DNA of 64,000 nucleotides from Variovorax sp. CF313. Lineage in GTDB: Bacteria > Pseudomonadota > Gammaproteobacteria > Burkholderiales > Burkholderiaceae_C. The DNA lies in assembly GCF_000282635.1 (NCBI RefSeq), contig NZ_AKIW01000166.1, positions 1 to 64,000 on the forward strand, in the 5' to 3' direction. A program made the translations under genes and the position numbers. This document shows positions 1 through 9,600 of this stretch, piece after piece; position 1 is the first letter of the stretch, and every line of letters begins with the position of its first letter. The notes under the pieces are model-generated. The model saw only the letters and a program-made list of their open reading frames with translations. It was not told where the DNA came from and ran no database searches.

Positions 1-1
1 C

Positions 2-154
2 ACGCTGGTCGTCGCCAAGTGGACCGGCGACCTCGACACCGTGCGCATGCACCAGCATCTGAACCAGGAAAGCACCGCCGAAGCCGACGAACCCGAGCGC
101 GTGCTCGACGCCGCCCAGGCGCACATGCCCGCCGGCCAGGCACGGCAGGCCTGA
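2..154 (+). CDS. dctA: C4-dicarboxylate transporter DctA, C-terminal end (partial)
   Basis: The frame is open from the window edge and encodes the last 50 residues of a protein, ending in TGA. The segment VVAKWTGDLDT matches the conserved end of DctA, a dicarboxylate/amino acid:cation symporter of the inner membrane; in the E. coli protein the last transmembrane region is followed by a similar VVAKW-x-x-E-L-D sequence. The remaining tail is hydrophilic, as expected for the cytoplasmic C terminus. DctA imports succinate, fumarate and malate. The next two genes encode the DctB/DctD system that classically controls dctA, which supports the call. Only the C terminus is visible, so the full length and start are unknown. 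Confidence 0.8.
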   Translation, partial: TLVVAKWTGDLDTVRMHQHLNQESTAEADEPERVLDAAQAHMPAGQARQA

Positions 155-230
155 CCCTGCCTTCGGCCCCGCCAGGGGCCATCGGGCTGCCACCGATGCG
201 GACGGCCCGGCCTTGTGCAATAACGCTCCC

Positions 231-2087
231 ATGATTTCAAGGGAGCCGGGCCTGCATTTCGATGGACCTTTCGACCACACGAGGGGATGGCGCGCCCTGC
301 CGCGCTGGTGTGGCGCGCTGGCGCTGGTGGCCGTGGCCGCCTTCGCCGGCCAGCAGATCGCCATGCAGGCCGGCCTGGCGCGTCTGCGCGAGGCGGCCGA
401 GCACCGGCTCGACATGCTCGCGACCGGGCTCGACGCCGACCTCGCCCGCTTCGACTACCTGCCCGCGCTGCTGGAGATGACGCCCGTCGTGCCGGAGCTG
501 CTCGGCACGCCGTCGGACACGCGCCTGCGCGACGCGGTCAACCGCTACCTCGACGGCGTCAACGCCACGGCCGGCGCCGAGATGCTCTACGTGCTCGACG
601 CCTCCGGCACCTCGCTGGCCGCGTCCGACTGGGACAAGCCCGGCACCACCGTCGGGCAGGACCTGTCGTTCCGGCCCTACGTGATCGACGCGCTGGGGCA
701 GGGCCGGGGCCGCTTCTACGGGGTGGGCATCACCAGCAAGAAGCCGGGCTACTACCTGTCGTATGCGCTGCGCCGCGGCCAGTCCTCGCGCGGGGTGGTG
801 GCCGTCAAGATCAACCTCGAGGAGGCCGAGCGCGCCTGGCGCAAGCTGCCCGGCGACGTGGCGCTGATCGACCAGCGCGGCGTGGTGATCCTTTCCACCC
901 GCGAAGACCTCAAATTCCGACCGCTGCTGCCGCTCGATGCGCTGCAGCGCGCCGAGGTGCTGCGCTCGCGCCCCTACGGCGAGGCCAGCCTGCAGCCGCT
1001 GCAGTGGACGCAGAAGGAGGTGCTGGACCGCGACGTGCAGGTGATCTCGCTCGACGGCGTGGACCAGCTCGCGTCGGCGCGCATCCTGCGCGGCGCACCA
1101 TGGCAGCTGGTGGTGCTCGACGACCTCGCGCCGCTGCGCACGGCGGCACGCTACGCGGCGATCACCGCCAGCCTGGCGATGGCGGTGCTGCTGCTGGTGG
1201 CCGTCGCGCTGTGGCAGCGCCGCCGCGCGGTGCGCCAGAAGCTGGCCAGCCAGGCTGCGCTGCAGGCGGCGCACGACACGCTCGAATCGACCGTGGTGGC
1301 GCGCACCGCGCAGCTGCGCGCGGCGCAGGGCGAGCTGGTGCATGCCGGCAAGATGGCCGCGCTGGGCCAGATGTCGGCCGGCGTGGTGCACGAGCTCAAC
1401 CAGCCGCTCACGGCCATGCGCACGCTGTCGGAAAGCGCCGTCATCCTGCTCGACAAGAACCGCATCGACGACGTGCGCGGCAACCTCCAGCGCATCCGCA
1501 ACATGGTCGACCGGCTCGCGCGCCTGACCTCGCAGCTGCGCACCTTCGCCTACAAGGGCGAGGTGCCGCTGGCGCCGGTGCCGCTGTCGCAGGCGATCGC
1601 CGAAGCGCAGGCGATCGTCGCCGACGCCGCAAAGAAGCAGCGCGTGGCCATCGAGGTCGACGTGCAGCCCGCGGCGCTGAGCGCCATGGCCGAGGACGCC
1701 GCGCTGGGCAGCGTGCTCGCCAACCTGATGCGCAACGCCATCGATGCCATGCAGGACGCGCCGCTGCGCACGCTGCGGCTGGAAGCGCGGCCGAAGGAGG
1801 GGCGCGTGCTCCTTTCGGTGACCGACACCGGCCCGGGCATTCGCCCCGATATCCTGCCGCGCCTGTTCGAACCCTTCGTCACCGGCAAGGCCGCGGGTTC
1901 CGGGCTGGGCCTGGGGCTCGTGATCTCGGCACAATTGGTGCGCGCCATGGACGGCACGCTGCGCGCGGCCAACCTGGATGGCGGCGGCGCATGCTTCGTC
2001 ATCGACCTGCCCGCCGCCATTGCCGTGATCCACAACCCGCCCGTACCCTCTCATTCACCCCCCCTTTCCACTGCACAACAGGAGTGA
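231..2087 (+). CDS. dctB: C4-dicarboxylate sensor histidine kinase DctB
   Basis: Membrane sensor kinase that detects dicarboxylates in the periplasm and phosphorylates DctD. An N-terminal transmembrane helix (about residues 22-42) is followed by a periplasmic region of roughly 250 residues of the Cache type, a second helix (about 305-325) and a cytoplasmic coiled coil. The dimerisation box GVVHELNQPLTAM carries the phospho-accepting His387, and the ATPase domain has the N box (NLMRNAIDAM), the D-T-G-P-G-I box and a G-x-G-L-G-L-G-L box. Total length is about 618 residues, usual for DctB. The ATG at 231 is preferred; an in-frame TTG at 213 would add six residues, and neither has a strong ribosome binding site. 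The stop codon overlaps the Shine-Dalgarno sequence of dctD, so the two are co-translated. Confidence 0.9.
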   Translation: MISREPGLHFDGPFDHTRGWRALPRWCGALALVAVAAFAGQQIAMQAGLARLREAAEHRLDMLATGLDADLARFDYLPALLEMTPVVPELLGTPSDTRLRDAVNRYLDGVNATAGAEMLYVLDASGTSLAASDWDKPGTTVGQDLSFRPYVIDALGQGRGRFYGVGITSKKPGYYLSYALRRGQSSRGVVAVKINLEEAERAWRKLPGDVALIDQRGVVILSTREDLKFRPLLPLDALQRAEVLRSRPYGEASLQPLQWTQKEVLDRDVQVISLDGVDQLASARILRGAPWQLVVLDDLAPLRTAARYAAITASLAMAVLLLVAVALWQRRRAVRQKLASQAALQAAHDTLESTVVARTAQLRAAQGELVHAGKMAALGQMSAGVVHELNQPLTAMRTLSESAVILLDKNRIDDVRGNLQRIRNMVDRLARLTSQLRTFAYKGEVPLAPVPLSQAIAEAQAIVADAAKKQRVAIEVDVQPAALSAMAEDAALGSVLANLMRNAIDAMQDAPLRTLRLEARPKEGRVLLSVTDTGPGIRPDILPRLFEPFVTGKAAGSGLGLGLVISAQLVRAMDGTLRAANLDGGGACFVIDLPAAIAVIHNPPVPSHSPPLSTAQQE

Positions 2088-2094
2088 CCCCCAA

Positions 2095-3471
<1,377 letters not shown>

Positions 3472-3489
3472 CCGGCAGCACGGCCGCCG

Positions 3490-4329
3490 TCAGAAGGGTT
3501 CGACAGGCAGCGCGCGCTTGTGCGCGCTCCTGCGGTGCGTCGCAAGAATGATCCGGCGGGCTTCGGCCGACACCGGCTTGCCTTCGAGGAAGTCGTCGAT
3601 CTGCTCGTAGGTGACGCCGAAGGCGTCTTCGTCGGGCTTGCCCGGCACCAGCGATTCGAGGTCGGCGGTCGGCACTTTGTAGACCAGCGCGTCGGACGCG
3701 CCCAGCAGTTGCGCCACCGCGCGCACGCGGCGCTTGTTGAGACCCGTGAGCGGCGTGATGTCGGCCGCGCCGTCGCCGAACTTGGTGAAGAAGCCCATCA
3801 GCGCCTCGGCCGCGTGGTCGGTGCCGATGACGATGCCGTCGTGCGCGCCGGCCACCGCGAACTGCGCGATCATGCGCTGGCGCGCCTTGATGTTGCCGAG
3901 CACGAAGTCTTCGTGCGCCGCATCGCGGAACGCCAGGTCGCCGGCCTTCAGCGCCGCGAGCATGCCGTCGGCGGCGGGGCGGATGTCGACGGTGATGGTG
4001 CGGTCGGGCTTCATCACTGCGAGCGAGGCCTGCGCCTCGGCTTCGTCCTTCTGCACGCCGTAGGGCAGGCGCATCGCGATGAAGGTGGCGTCGTAGCCTG
4101 TGGCGCGCAGCTTTTCGACGGCGCGCTGCGCGAGGCAGCCGGCAGTCAGCGAATCGACGCCGCCGCTGATGCCCAGCACCAGCGTCTTCAGGCCGGTCTG
4201 CTTCAGGTAGCCGGCGAGAAAGTCGACGCGCCGTTCCAGTTCGCGGGCGGCATCGAAGACGGGCGCGACGTGCAGCGCGGCGATGATCTCGCGCTGCGTG
4301 TCGTCGACGGGAGTGAGGTCCTGATTCAT
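3490..4329 (-). CDS. nadE: Ammonia-dependent NAD+ synthetase
   Basis: Cytoplasmic enzyme that amidates nicotinic acid adenine dinucleotide to NAD+ using ATP and ammonia, the last step of NAD synthesis. The P-loop of the N-type ATP pyrophosphatase family, SGGVDS, is at residues 55-60. Later family motifs are also present: the stretch GTDHAAEALMGFFTKFGDG, which binds ATP and the deamido-NAD ligand, and ITPLTGLNKRRVR. The 279-residue length fits the single-domain NadE of E. coli type rather than the glutaminase-fused form, so it should depend on free ammonia. It is a single gene, separated from pldA upstream by a dispersed repeat. Confidence 0.93.
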   Translation of the reverse strand: MNQDLTPVDDTQREIIAALHVAPVFDAARELERRVDFLAGYLKQTGLKTLVLGISGGVDSLTAGCLAQRAVEKLRATGYDATFIAMRLPYGVQKDEAEAQASLAVMKPDRTITVDIRPAADGMLAALKAGDLAFRDAAHEDFVLGNIKARQRMIAQFAVAGAHDGIVIGTDHAAEALMGFFTKFGDGAADITPLTGLNKRRVRAVAQLLGASDALVYKVPTADLESLVPGKPDEDAFGVTYEQIDDFLEGKPVSAEARRIILATHRRSAHKRALPVEPF

Positions 4330-4359
4330 ACGGCGATTCTTCCTTGCATTCTTTCAGTG

Positions 4360-4448
4360 GAACACCGCGGAACCGGCTTTGCCGGGCCGCAGGTGTTGCC
4401 CCCGGCAGGGGGCGAAGCGACACGAAGCGCGCGAAGCCTGGGGGCGAG
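4360..4448. repeat. Dispersed intergenic repeat, copy 1
   Basis: This roughly 90-base stretch between pldA and nadE contains GCCGGGCCGCAG, an internal complementary pair (TGCCCCCGGCA followed by GGGGGC), then GCGAAGCGACACGAAG. A second, shorter copy lies at 47221-47292 in the same orientation, also immediately beyond the stop codon of a minus-strand gene. I recognise this as a dispersed intergenic element typical of Variovorax and relatives. Its function is unknown; it may form an RNA hairpin at transcript ends. Confidence 0.65.
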
Positions 4449-4449
4449 C

Positions 4450-5628
4450 TTAAAAATCCACGAGGCTCAGGCCGATGCTCAGGACGGTCCGCTTGCGGTT
4501 GTAGTCCACCAGCGTATCGCCATAGCCCGAGAACAGCTGCGTGTGGAAGCGCAGGTTGCTCTTGGTCGGGTCGCCGATGGCCTTGAGCCATTCGAGGCGC
4601 ACCGAGCCGCGGCCGCTGTCGCGCAGGTTGTTGCGCACGGTCACGGCGAGCTGGTTGTCGCGGTTGAGGTTCCAGCGGCCGGTGAGCTCGGCGCGGCCGA
4701 TGTAGTCGGAGATGTCGGGGTTGTCGTCCTTGGCGGCGCTCTCGGAAACGCGCTTCCAGATACGCCCGGTGATGGTGAAGCGGTCGTCGAGCTCGGCGCC
4801 GCCCATCAGGTAGACGCGGTTCCAGCTGCGCGACAGCGGCAGGGTCTGGCCGTTCGACTGGTGCACGATGCCAAGGCCCGAATAGCGCCAGCGCCAGCCC
4901 CCGGGCAGCTTGAAGTCGGTCGGGTAGACGTACATCAGCTCGGGTTCGTGGTCGGTGGTGCGGAAGGGCCGCGAGATGGCGCCGTTGAACAGCTGCCACG
5001 TCGACTGCTGGCTGTAGGCGAACCACAGCGAATCTTTCCTGTTGGCCGGATCGTTCTGCGTGAGCATGCCCTGGGCGAGCTTGGTGCGCACCGACAGGCC
5101 GATGCGCATTTCGTTGGCCTGGTAGGCCACCGGATCGGCGGTGTGGCCGGCCGAGGGCGAGGTCGGCGTCTCGGGTTTCTTGGTGGCGGCCGAGACCGAC
5201 ACGTTGAGCGGGCGGTAGCCGCGGAAGCCGAAGGTGCCGCAATCGGTGGCCTCCTCCAGTTCCCAGAAGCGCGAGAGCACCGAGTACTGGCGGTCGCGGC
5301 AGCCTTCGGCGGTGGCGACCGAGACGACGCGCGTGGCCGGGATCGAGGCGTCCACCGGCGGCTGGGTGTTCGCCAGCACGGGCGGCGCGGCGGGAACCGA
5401 CACCGAGGGCAGCGTCTGCTGCTGCGACCAGCGGTCGAAGCAGGCCAGGCGCGCCTCGTTGTTGGCACCGAGTGCGGCGCACTGCTGCCAGGTGAGCTGG
5501 GCGTCGGCCAGCGGACTCGCGGGCTTGTCCACGGCCTGTGCGTGCGCCGTGGCGCCGCCGCCGAGGCAGGCGGCCACGGCCGCGAGCGCGGCCAGGTTGA
5601 AGTGAGGTTGTCGTCGTGTCGTCGTCAT
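4450..5628 (-). CDS. pldA: Outer-membrane phospholipase A
   Basis: Calcium-dependent phospholipase A1/A2 of the outer membrane, which removes mislocalised phospholipids from the outer leaflet. The first 31 residues form a signal peptide ending AHAQA. About 100 low-conservation residues precede the 12-stranded barrel, which begins near KPSYQ-like beta strands. The catalytic signature is H256-Q-S258-N-G, followed by SRSWNRVY, corresponding to the His-Ser-Asn triad of E. coli PldA. The protein ends in aromatic-rich beta strands (VLSIGLSLVDF). At 392 residues it is longer than the E. coli enzyme because of the N-terminal extension. The ATG at 5628 overlaps the TGA of the upstream lipoprotein gene (ATGA) and has a strong GGAAGGAAAG site, so translation is coupled. 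Confidence 0.88.
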   Translation of the reverse strand: MTTTRRQPHFNLAALAAVAACLGGGATAHAQAVDKPASPLADAQLTWQQCAALGANNEARLACFDRWSQQQTLPSVSVPAAPPVLANTQPPVDASIPATRVVSVATAEGCRDRQYSVLSRFWELEEATDCGTFGFRGYRPLNVSVSAATKKPETPTSPSAGHTADPVAYQANEMRIGLSVRTKLAQGMLTQNDPANRKDSLWFAYSQQSTWQLFNGAISRPFRTTDHEPELMYVYPTDFKLPGGWRWRYSGLGIVHQSNGQTLPLSRSWNRVYLMGGAELDDRFTITGRIWKRVSESAAKDDNPDISDYIGRAELTGRWNLNRDNQLAVTVRNNLRDSGRGSVRLEWLKAIGDPTKSNLRFHTQLFSGYGDTLVDYNRKRTVLSIGLSLVDF

Positions 5629-6089
5629 TGCTTTCCTTCCTGCGCGACTGTCTTGCTGAGCACGAACGGGTGCGTGCTCTCGTCCGCGGCGTTGCGCCAC
5701 GTGCCCCTGAATTCGCGCCCGCACGAGCCGGCCTGTAGCTTGCCCGACCAGACGGCGCTGATGGCGCGGCCGTCCTGTGATTCATCGATGGAGAGCGCGC
5801 CTTCGTCGTCCACGTCGCCCGCGAGCTGCGCGACCGCGGCTTTCGCAGGGTTGGCGCCGTGGCGTGTGATGGTTCCGCGCACGCCGTCGTAGTCGGGGTG
5901 CTTTCCGAGCTGCACGGCGGCCACGGCCGGCAGGCCGTCGAAGTGCGCATCCCAGCGGCCGTAGAGCGATTGCAGCGGCAGGTCGCGCGCGTCGGCGGGG
6001 CAGTCGGCGCTGCCCCGCACGGAGGCGCAGCCCGACAGCGAAAGAAGAACGGCGCCGGCCAGCAGCGCGGAAAAGCTGTTCGCCTTCAT
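5625..6089 (-). CDS. Small secreted lipoprotein of unknown function
   Basis: A 154-residue protein with a lipoprotein signal peptide: a short basic start, a hydrophobic stretch and the lipobox LSGC with Cys21 as the lipidation site. The mature part has four further features of a small beta-rich domain: a WDAHFDG segment, alternating hydrophobic strands, and two cysteines (one near the start of the mature part and one in GSCGREF) that could form a disulfide. I do not recognise the family. Its ATG overlaps the TGA of rep upstream (ATGA), and its own TGA overlaps the ATG of pldA, so it sits in a three-gene translationally coupled unit. Being placed directly before pldA, it might assist or monitor the envelope function of PldA; this is inference only. 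Confidence 0.75.
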   Translation of the reverse strand: MKANSFSALLAGAVLLSLSGCASVRGSADCPADARDLPLQSLYGRWDAHFDGLPAVAAVQLGKHPDYDGVRGTITRHGANPAKAAVAQLAGDVDDEGALSIDESQDGRAISAVWSGKLQAGSCGREFRGTWRNAADESTHPFVLSKTVAQEGKQ

Positions 6090-8182
6090 GACGCTGCCGC
6101 TGCCTTCGCCGCGTTGTCCTGTGCCTTGCGCGCGAACTCGGCGCGCAGCGCCTTGAGTTTCTCGCGCGGGTCTTCCTTGATGGTTGTCTTGTCGAGGCCC
6201 ATCTCGGCGATGAAGCGGCTCGGCACGCAGGGCACCATCTCGCGGCCCTGCTTGCGCTTCTTGGTCCAGCTCACGGCCAGGCTGCGCTGCGCGCGCGTGA
6301 TGCCCACGTACATCAGGCGGCGCTCTTCCTGCAGGCGCTGCAGCGTGTCGTCGCTCACCACCTTCTGGCGGCCGTTGTCGTCCTCGAGCTTGAAGGGCAG
6401 CAGGCCCTCGGTCACGCCGATCAGCATCACGTGCGGCCATTCGAGGCCCTTGGAGGCGTGCAGCGTCGAGAGCGTGACCACGTCCTGGTCCTGCTCGCGC
6501 TCGCTGATGGTCGACAGCAGCGAGATGGTCTGCGCCACTTCGAGCAGGCTCTTGCGCTCGGTCTCGACGTTGTCGTTGGCGCCCGAGGCATCGTCGAGCG
6601 TGCCGCCGGCGCGCTGCGACATCCAGTCGACGAACTCCAGCACGTTGGTCCAGCGCGAGGCCGCGGCGGCCTCGCTGTCCTCGCCGTCGTAGAGGTGCTT
6701 CTCGTAGTCGATCTCCTTGAGCCAGTCGAGCATGAAGGTGCGCGAGTCTTCGGCGCCCATGGTGCGGCGCGCGCGGTATTCCAGGTCGTTGATGTAGCGG
6801 CCGAACTCGTGGATGCCTTCGAGCGTGCGCTTGGGCATCACGCTCGGCAGCGAGGGGCTGAATAGCGCCTCGAACAGGCTCAGCTTGTACTGGCTCGCGA
6901 AGGTGCCCAGGCTCGCCAGCGTGGTGTGGCCGATGCCGCGCTTGGGCGTGGTGATGGCGCGCAGGAACGCGGGGTCGTCGTCGTTGTTGACCCACAGGCG
7001 GAACCAGCCGCACAGGTCCTTGATCTCGGCGCGGTCGAAGAAGCTCTGGCCGCCCGACACCTTGTACGGAATCTGCGCCTTGCGCAGCGCCTGCTCGAAC
7101 ACGCGCGCCTGGTGGTTGGCGCGGTACAGGATCGCGAAGTCGCGGAACTCCTTGTACTGCTTGCCCTGCGCGATGACGTCGCCCGCGCGGATGCTGACGA
7201 TGCGCGCCACCGCGCGCTCGGCCTCGTGCACTTCGCTGTCGGCATCGACGATGCGCACCGGCTCGCCTTCGCCGAGCTCGGAGAACAGCGTCTTCGGAAA
7301 CAGCTTGGGGTTGGGGCCGATCACGTTGTTGGCCGCGCGCAGGATGGCGCTGGTGGAGCGGTAGTTCTGCTCCAGCTTGATGACCTTGAGCGTGGGGTAG
7401 TCGACCGGCAGCTTGCGCAGGTTGTCGAGCGTGGCGCCGCGCCATCCGTAGATCGACTGGTCGTCGTCGCCCACGGCGGTGAAGTGGCCGCGCTCGCCGG
7501 CCAGGGCCTTGAGCACTTCGTACTGCGTGGCGTTGGTGTCCTGGTATTCGTCCACCAGGATGTGGCCGAGCGCGGCTTGCCACTTGGCGCGCACCTCGGG
7601 AAATTCGTAGAGCAGCTTGAGCGGCATGCCGATCAGGTCGTCGAAGTCCACGCTCTGATAGGCCGCGAGGCGCTCTTCGTAGCGCGCCATGATCTTCGCG
7701 GTGATGCGCTCGTTGTCGTCGGCAGCCTGGGCTTCGGCCTGCGCGGCGTTCAGGCCCATGTTCTTCCACTTGCTGATGGTCCACTGCCAGATGCGCGCGG
7801 TGGCCGCATCGGTGGTGCCGCCGGCGTCCTTCAGGATCTTGGTGACGTCGTCGGAATCGAGGATGCTGAAGGCCTTCTTCAGGCCGAGCACCGCGCCATC
7901 CTCGCGCATCATGCGCACGCCCAGCGCGTGGAAGGTGCAGACCACGACCTTGCGCGCGTCCTTGCCGATCAAGTCCTTCGCGCGCTCGCGCATCTCGGCG
8001 GCCGCCTTGTTCGTGAAGGTGATGGCCGCGATGCGCTGCGGCTCGATGCCCGACTGGATCAGCCGGCCGATCTTGTGCGTGATCACCCGCGTCTTGCCCG
8101 AGCCCGCACCGGCAAGCACCAGGCAGGGACCATGCATGTAGTTGACCGCTTCTTGTTGCGCGAGATTGAGACCGTGAGACAT
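6086..8182 (-). CDS. rep: ATP-dependent DNA helicase Rep (UvrD/Rep superfamily 1A)
   Basis: A 3'-5' DNA helicase that helps replication forks pass protein blocks. Motif Q is LNLAQQEAV; Walker A is AGAGSGKT at residues 24-31; motif Ia is TFTNKAAAEM; motif II is LVDEYQDTN; motif III is AVGDDDQSIYGWRGA; motif IV is LEQNYRS; motif V is TLHASKGLEW; motif VI is EERRLMYVGITRA. The 698-residue length and the start HGPCLVLAGAGSGKTR resemble Rep more than UvrD or PcrA. The C-terminal tail is lysine- and alanine-rich. It is the first gene of the coupled rep-lipoprotein-pldA unit, an odd pairing of a replication helicase with two envelope genes. Confidence 0.9.
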   Translation of the reverse strand: MSHGLNLAQQEAVNYMHGPCLVLAGAGSGKTRVITHKIGRLIQSGIEPQRIAAITFTNKAAAEMRERAKDLIGKDARKVVVCTFHALGVRMMREDGAVLGLKKAFSILDSDDVTKILKDAGGTTDAATARIWQWTISKWKNMGLNAAQAEAQAADDNERITAKIMARYEERLAAYQSVDFDDLIGMPLKLLYEFPEVRAKWQAALGHILVDEYQDTNATQYEVLKALAGERGHFTAVGDDDQSIYGWRGATLDNLRKLPVDYPTLKVIKLEQNYRSTSAILRAANNVIGPNPKLFPKTLFSELGEGEPVRIVDADSEVHEAERAVARIVSIRAGDVIAQGKQYKEFRDFAILYRANHQARVFEQALRKAQIPYKVSGGQSFFDRAEIKDLCGWFRLWVNNDDDPAFLRAITTPKRGIGHTTLASLGTFASQYKLSLFEALFSPSLPSVMPKRTLEGIHEFGRYINDLEYRARRTMGAEDSRTFMLDWLKEIDYEKHLYDGEDSEAAAASRWTNVLEFVDWMSQRAGGTLDDASGANDNVETERKSLLEVAQTISLLSTISEREQDQDVVTLSTLHASKGLEWPHVMLIGVTEGLLPFKLEDDNGRQKVVSDDTLQRLQEERRLMYVGITRAQRSLAVSWTKKRKQGREMVPCVPSRFIAEMGLDKTTIKEDPREKLKALRAEFARKAQDNAAKAAAAS

Positions 8183-8446
8183 GGGAGAAAAAGAACCGGG
8201 AAGGCCGCGAAGAAGGCCGTGGGGAACGGCTGGCGCAAAGCGGGCAATGATACGGGGCCGGCCTTTGCGGGGTTATAGCCCGGACACCCCCATGCAGCCC
8301 TGGAGCGGCCCGGCGACAGCGGACCGGTGCCGCCTGTAGTCCTTGTTACTTTCCCTTTCTTTGCGCCGAGCGCGGCCGCATCGCCCGCGTCGTCCAGTGG
8401 ACGACGGGGGACTGCCTTCTTCGGCTTTCCGCTCGCGGCGCGCGCG
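8183..8446. other. Intergenic region with possible degraded dispersed repeat
   Basis: This 264-base gap upstream of rep holds no convincing gene. Around 8335-8375 a pyrimidine-rich stretch (reverse complement GCAAAGAAAGGGAAAGTAAC) resembles a dispersed element I have seen in Comamonadaceae intergenic regions, followed by GC-rich sequence. The promoter of rep must lie near 8190-8280 but no clear -35/-10 pair is visible. Confidence 0.3.
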
Positions 8447-9121
8447 CTACGGGGTCAGCACGCCGAGCTTGTACGGATCGGCATCGGCGAGGCGCTCGCA
8501 CTTCGAGAAGTCGCGGCCCTGCGTGCCGTCGCAGTAGTAGGTGTTGTAGACACGCCCGAAGAGCGTGGGACTGGCGGTGAAGAGCACGCCGTGGTCGGGC
8601 TGCCAGTTGTCCTTGGGCGGCGGGGCGCTCGCTTCCACCGGCTTGGCCGCCGACCCGGCGGTCGGCGTGAAGTCGGCGAGCGTCTTGTGGGTTTCGTCGC
8701 CGCGCCAGCGCACCGCGAGCTCGGCAGCCGTGGGCCGCGCCGCCACCGGCAGCAGGATGCCGTTGACCTGCGGGCCGTAGCCGAAGCGGTGCGTCCTGCC
8801 CGCCAGGAAGGCATAGGCACAGGCCGCCATGCACTGGCCGCGAACCTCGGTCTGCACGCCGCTCGCACGGATGGCGTCGGCAAAGGCGCCGGCCGCTTCG
8901 GCGGTGCCGCCGAACGAATCCTTGAAGACCACGACATGCACCGTGCCGCTGGTCAGCTGCTCGGTGAATTCCTTGATGGCGGTGCCGTCGAGCATGCCCG
9001 ACACCAACAGCCGGCTGCCCTGCACCTCCAGTTCGGCCGCGCAAGCCGAAGGCACGCCCGCGATGCAGGCGAGGCTCGAAGCGAGCGAGAGGACCCAAAC
9101 AGAGAAAGACGACGGTTTCAC
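8447..9121 (-). CDS. Periplasmic ClpP/crotonase-fold-like protein, probably catalytically inactive
   Basis: A 224-residue exported protein. The preferred GTG start at 9121 has an AAGG site just upstream and gives an orderly signal peptide (MKPSSFSVWV..., cleavage near ACA-AE at residue 29). A GTG at 9163 would add 14 residues. The core resembles the periplasmic ClpP-like family: VHVVVFKDSFGG, a helix AFADAIRASGV, then GQC-x-x-AC followed by a FLAG turn. In the relatives I know, the segment reads C-x-S-A-C, with Ser as a nucleophile; here residue 99 is Ala. Two cysteines (97 and 101) are retained, and two more occur near the C terminus (YYCDG, SKCERL). Function is unknown; a binding rather than hydrolytic role is possible. 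Confidence 0.6.
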   Translation of the reverse strand: MKPSSFSVWVLSLASSLACIAGVPSACAAELEVQGSRLLVSGMLDGTAIKEFTEQLTSGTVHVVVFKDSFGGTAEAAGAFADAIRASGVQTEVRGQCMAACAYAFLAGRTHRFGYGPQVNGILLPVAARPTAAELAVRWRGDETHKTLADFTPTAGSAAKPVEASAPPPKDNWQPDHGVLFTASPTLFGRVYNTYYCDGTQGRDFSKCERLADADPYKLGVLTP

Positions 9122-9357
9122 GGCGACCCTTGCCTTTGCGACGAGCGAGCTTGCTTGGAACACGGTCCCCGCGGGGGGCTGGCGCTGTGACAGCTTGGCC
9201 AGCGCCGGGGTATGGCGTCAACTCTTTTTTCACAAATTTTCGGGTAGGCCGAGGCAGGCCGTAAGGCATAGCTATCGCTATCACTTCAGATGAATACTTG
9301 AGTTTGCAGATGAGCTGCTACAGTGTTTGCAAGTCAAAGATGTGAATGGAGCGCGCG

Positions 9358-9567
9358 ATGGCAATTCTTTCTCGCATCCTGCTGTGGTTGGCCTGGCTCT
9401 TCGTGGTCGGCTGGTTCTGGCATGCCGACAGGTTCGGCACCGCCACCGCGATAGCGCTCGCCGCGCTGAGCCTCGTGGTGTTCGCGTGGCCCGGGAGCAT
9501 CGTGCGGCGCAGGCATGGCGAGCTGCGCTACGTCGACATGGGCAAGGAGCCCGTCGGCCACCACTGA
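9358..9567 (+). CDS. Small hydrophobic membrane protein, unknown function
   Basis: A 69-residue protein with two closely spaced hydrophobic helices (about residues 5-22 and 29-46), joined by a short HADRFGT turn and followed by a basic RRRHGE segment and a polar tail. By the positive-inside rule the tail would be cytoplasmic. ATG at 9358 is preferred because GGAG lies six bases upstream; the ATG at 9346 has none. It is surrounded by intergenic sequence that is more AT-rich than its surroundings. No family is recognised, but composition and start signal support a real gene. Confidence 0.55.
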   Translation: MAILSRILLWLAWLFVVGWFWHADRFGTATAIALAALSLVVFAWPGSIVRRRHGELRYVDMGKEPVGHH

Positions 9568-9600
9568 AACCGCGGCTTCAGGGTCGCTGGCGTTCCAGGT

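Noticed and set aside
237..2054. Minus-strand open frame of 605 codons opposite dctB
   Set aside because: The plus strand encodes a complete histidine kinase; the antisense product is His/Arg/Gln-rich noise.
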